Assembly (NCBI GenBank): GCA_003222935.1
Contig: QHXL01000066.1
Span: forward strand, 11,805-20,812
From: Acidobacteriota bacterium
GTDB taxonomy: Bacteria; Acidobacteriota; Blastocatellia; Pyrinomonadales; Pyrinomonadaceae
Reading direction: 5' to 3'
DNA: 9,008 bases
Positions 7,781 through 9,008 of this stretch are shown piece by piece. The notes beneath the pieces are model-generated. The model ran no database searches and was not told where the DNA came from. It worked only from the letters and a program-made list of their open reading frames with translations. Position 1 is the stretch's first letter. Each line of letters begins with the position of its first letter. Made by a program: the position numbers and the translations under genes.

Positions 7781-7881
7781 GCAAGTTGGGAAGGGCGGTT
7801 TAACACCTCGTCTAACTTAATAGCTACTTCGTGGTTCGTTTAGCCAGGGCAAGCGGGGGTAAACCGCCGTTCCCAACTTGC
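7781..7881. repeat. Long inverted repeat with 22-base arms after the kinase locus
   Basis: The left arm 7781-7802 (GCAAGTTGGGAAGGGCGGTT...) pairs with the right arm 7860-7881 with one mismatch; the loop is 57 bases. Each end can also fold by itself: AACTTG 7767-7772 with CAAGTT 7782-7787, and CTTGC 7877-7881 with GCAAG 7890-7894. A short TCTGTTTT run (7882-7889) follows the right arm, so it could terminate kinase transcription, though the loop is too large for a standard intrinsic terminator. The rest of the 268-base gap (7735-8002) holds no gene I can support. A weak promoter for the peptidase may lie at TTGCTC 7920-7925 / TAGGAT 7943-7948. Confidence 0.75.
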
Positions 7882-8002
7882 TCTGTTTTGCAAGGGCCTC
7901 TATTGGCATTTACCCCGCGTTGCTCACATCACGTTGCTCTAGTAGGATGCGGTTACCGATCCTATCTTGCCGAAGAAAATCTGCGGTTTCGAGGAGAAGC
8001 AA

Positions 8003-9008
8003 ATGAGTAAGTCTATGAAGTTTCGAGTAGTGTTTGCTGCAATCGCTGTGTGCGGGACGCTGGCTATTGTAATGCCCGCTAGCTTTGGCGCACGCGCGGA
8101 AAGTAAGAAGAACGTTGCGCCGATCATCCGCGTCACACCTGCGGCCCCAGTCTTCGATGAAAAGGAAAGATTGGCGGAACTTTCGCAACGTCGAGAAAAG
8201 ATCGCGCAGAGCATCGGACCAAAGTCGTTGCTTATCATGTTCAGCACCGAACCCCGCGTGTACGCGAACGACGTCGAGTATCACTACCGGCAAGAAAATA
8301 ACCTTTACTACCTGACTAATCTAAAACAGAGGAATGCGACTCTCGTGCTGCTGCCCGGGAATACTCAAACTCCCGAGATTCTCTTCCTGCCGCGTCGCAA
8401 TCCTGCTGCTGAAACATGGACCGGTCATATGTACGGCCCGGAAGAGGCCAATGCGATTTCCGGCGTTAAAGAGATCTGGGAAGCGAATGAGTTCAAACCC
8501 TTCCTCGAAGCAATTCGGAATCGGCAACCTTATCGTCCGAAAGCCGACAATATTCTGATGTCGGCGTTGCCGGCTGACACCCAGATGACGAATGGCAATG
8601 GATTCACGGCGCTCCTGGAAGCTGCCGGTAAAGGAGAAGCCGGGCTGTACGTATTGATGCCGACGGGTCGAGAGGCAGAGAGTCGGGAATACAAGTACGA
8701 GCAGCGCTTTGTTACGGACTGGGTCAAGACAGCGTCCGGCTACAGCGTGAAGAATATCTGGCCCATCTTTGTTGATATGCGTCTGCGCAAGTCGCCAATG
8801 GAACTGCGTATCCTGCAACATGCCATCGACATCAGCACCGAAGCTCATCAAAGAGCGTGGGCAGCCGCGGGCGACGCGAAGTGGGAGTATGAAGTCGACG
8901 CTGAGATGGCCTATACGTTCAAACTCAGAAACGCTGACAACTGGGGCTATCCCGATATCGTCGGTTGCGGTCCGAATGCGACAACCCTGCATTATGAAAC
9001 ATCGCAAG
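8003..9008 (+). CDS. Exported Xaa-Pro aminopeptidase-like M24 metallopeptidase, C-terminus cut by window edge
   Basis: The frame from the ATG at 8003 is open for 335 codons and leaves the window; GAGGAG at 7991-7996, 6 bases upstream, supports the start. The family removes N-terminal residues next to proline using two metal ions. Residues 1-32 form a signal peptide (basic start, hydrophobic core 8-24, cleavage after ARA at 30-32), so the enzyme should act in the periplasm. Residues about 52-190 form the aminopeptidase P N-terminal domain, with the typical YRQENNLYYLTNL (95-107). The catalytic pita-bread domain begins near 265 (SPMELRILQHAIDIS). YPDIVGCGPNATTLHY (316-331) matches the region of E. 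coli PepP holding H243, here H330. The five metal ligands (two Asp, one His, two Glu) would lie beyond the window and cannot be checked. It could be a prolidase-like dipeptidase instead, but the N-terminal domain favours aminopeptidase P. Confidence 0.9.
   Translation, partial: MSKSMKFRVVFAAIAVCGTLAIVMPASFGARAESKKNVAPIIRVTPAAPVFDEKERLAELSQRREKIAQSIGPKSLLIMFSTEPRVYANDVEYHYRQENNLYYLTNLKQRNATLVLLPGNTQTPEILFLPRRNPAAETWTGHMYGPEEANAISGVKEIWEANEFKPFLEAIRNRQPYRPKADNILMSALPADTQMTNGNGFTALLEAAGKGEAGLYVLMPTGREAESREYKYEQRFVTDWVKTASGYSVKNIWPIFVDMRLRKSPMELRILQHAIDISTEAHQRAWAAAGDAKWEYEVDAEMAYTFKLRNADNWGYPDIVGCGPNATTLHYETSQ

Noticed and set aside
7910..9007. Minus-strand open frames over the peptidase gene
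   Set aside because: They are antisense shadows of the M24 peptidase frame, which has a signal peptide, ribosome site and family motifs.

Overview
The window is a stretch of bacterial chromosome with moderate GC content by eye and ordinary gene density. The gene mix suggests an Acidobacteriota genome of the Blastocatellia/Pyrinomonadales type: a PknB-like Ser/Thr kinase with a Pro/Thr-rich outer domain, a large UPF0182 membrane protein, a TatT-like TPR lipoprotein, an exported M24 peptidase and long intergenic hairpin repeats. This placement is inference from gene content and was not tested by any search. I see no rRNA, tRNA, CRISPR array, transposase or phage gene.

Region 1 (1-2280, minus strand): a short operon reading right to left. 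A HAD-IB phosphatase starts at a TTG at 2138. It is followed, 23 bases after its stop, by a LarA-superfamily (DUF2088) protein that runs off the left edge of the window. The LarA-like frame is open for 484 codons without a stop. Both enzymes lack residues that are usual for their families.

Region 2 (2281-3200): a TPR lipoprotein on the plus strand converges on the UPF0182 gene. Between them is a 92-base near-perfect palindrome.

Region 3 (3198-7734): a 946-residue seven-helix UPF0182 protein (minus strand) and a Ser/Thr kinase (plus strand) diverge from a 176-base gap. The kinase catalytic domain is intact, but the reading frame breaks inside the transmembrane segment near 7243. The outer domain, with a Pro/Thr-rich stalk and three 9-residue PDG repeats, continues in the -1 frame to 7734.

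Region 4 (7735-9008): a second long inverted repeat lies in the gap after the kinase. It is followed by the first 335 codons of an exported Xaa-Pro aminopeptidase-like M24 peptidase, cut by the right edge just before its metal ligands.

The genes do not form one clear pathway. The most unusual items are the broken receptor kinase with its PDG-repeat ectodomain, the two long hairpin elements, and the LarA-like protein that seems to keep the cofactor lysine while losing a catalytic histidine and the substrate arginine.
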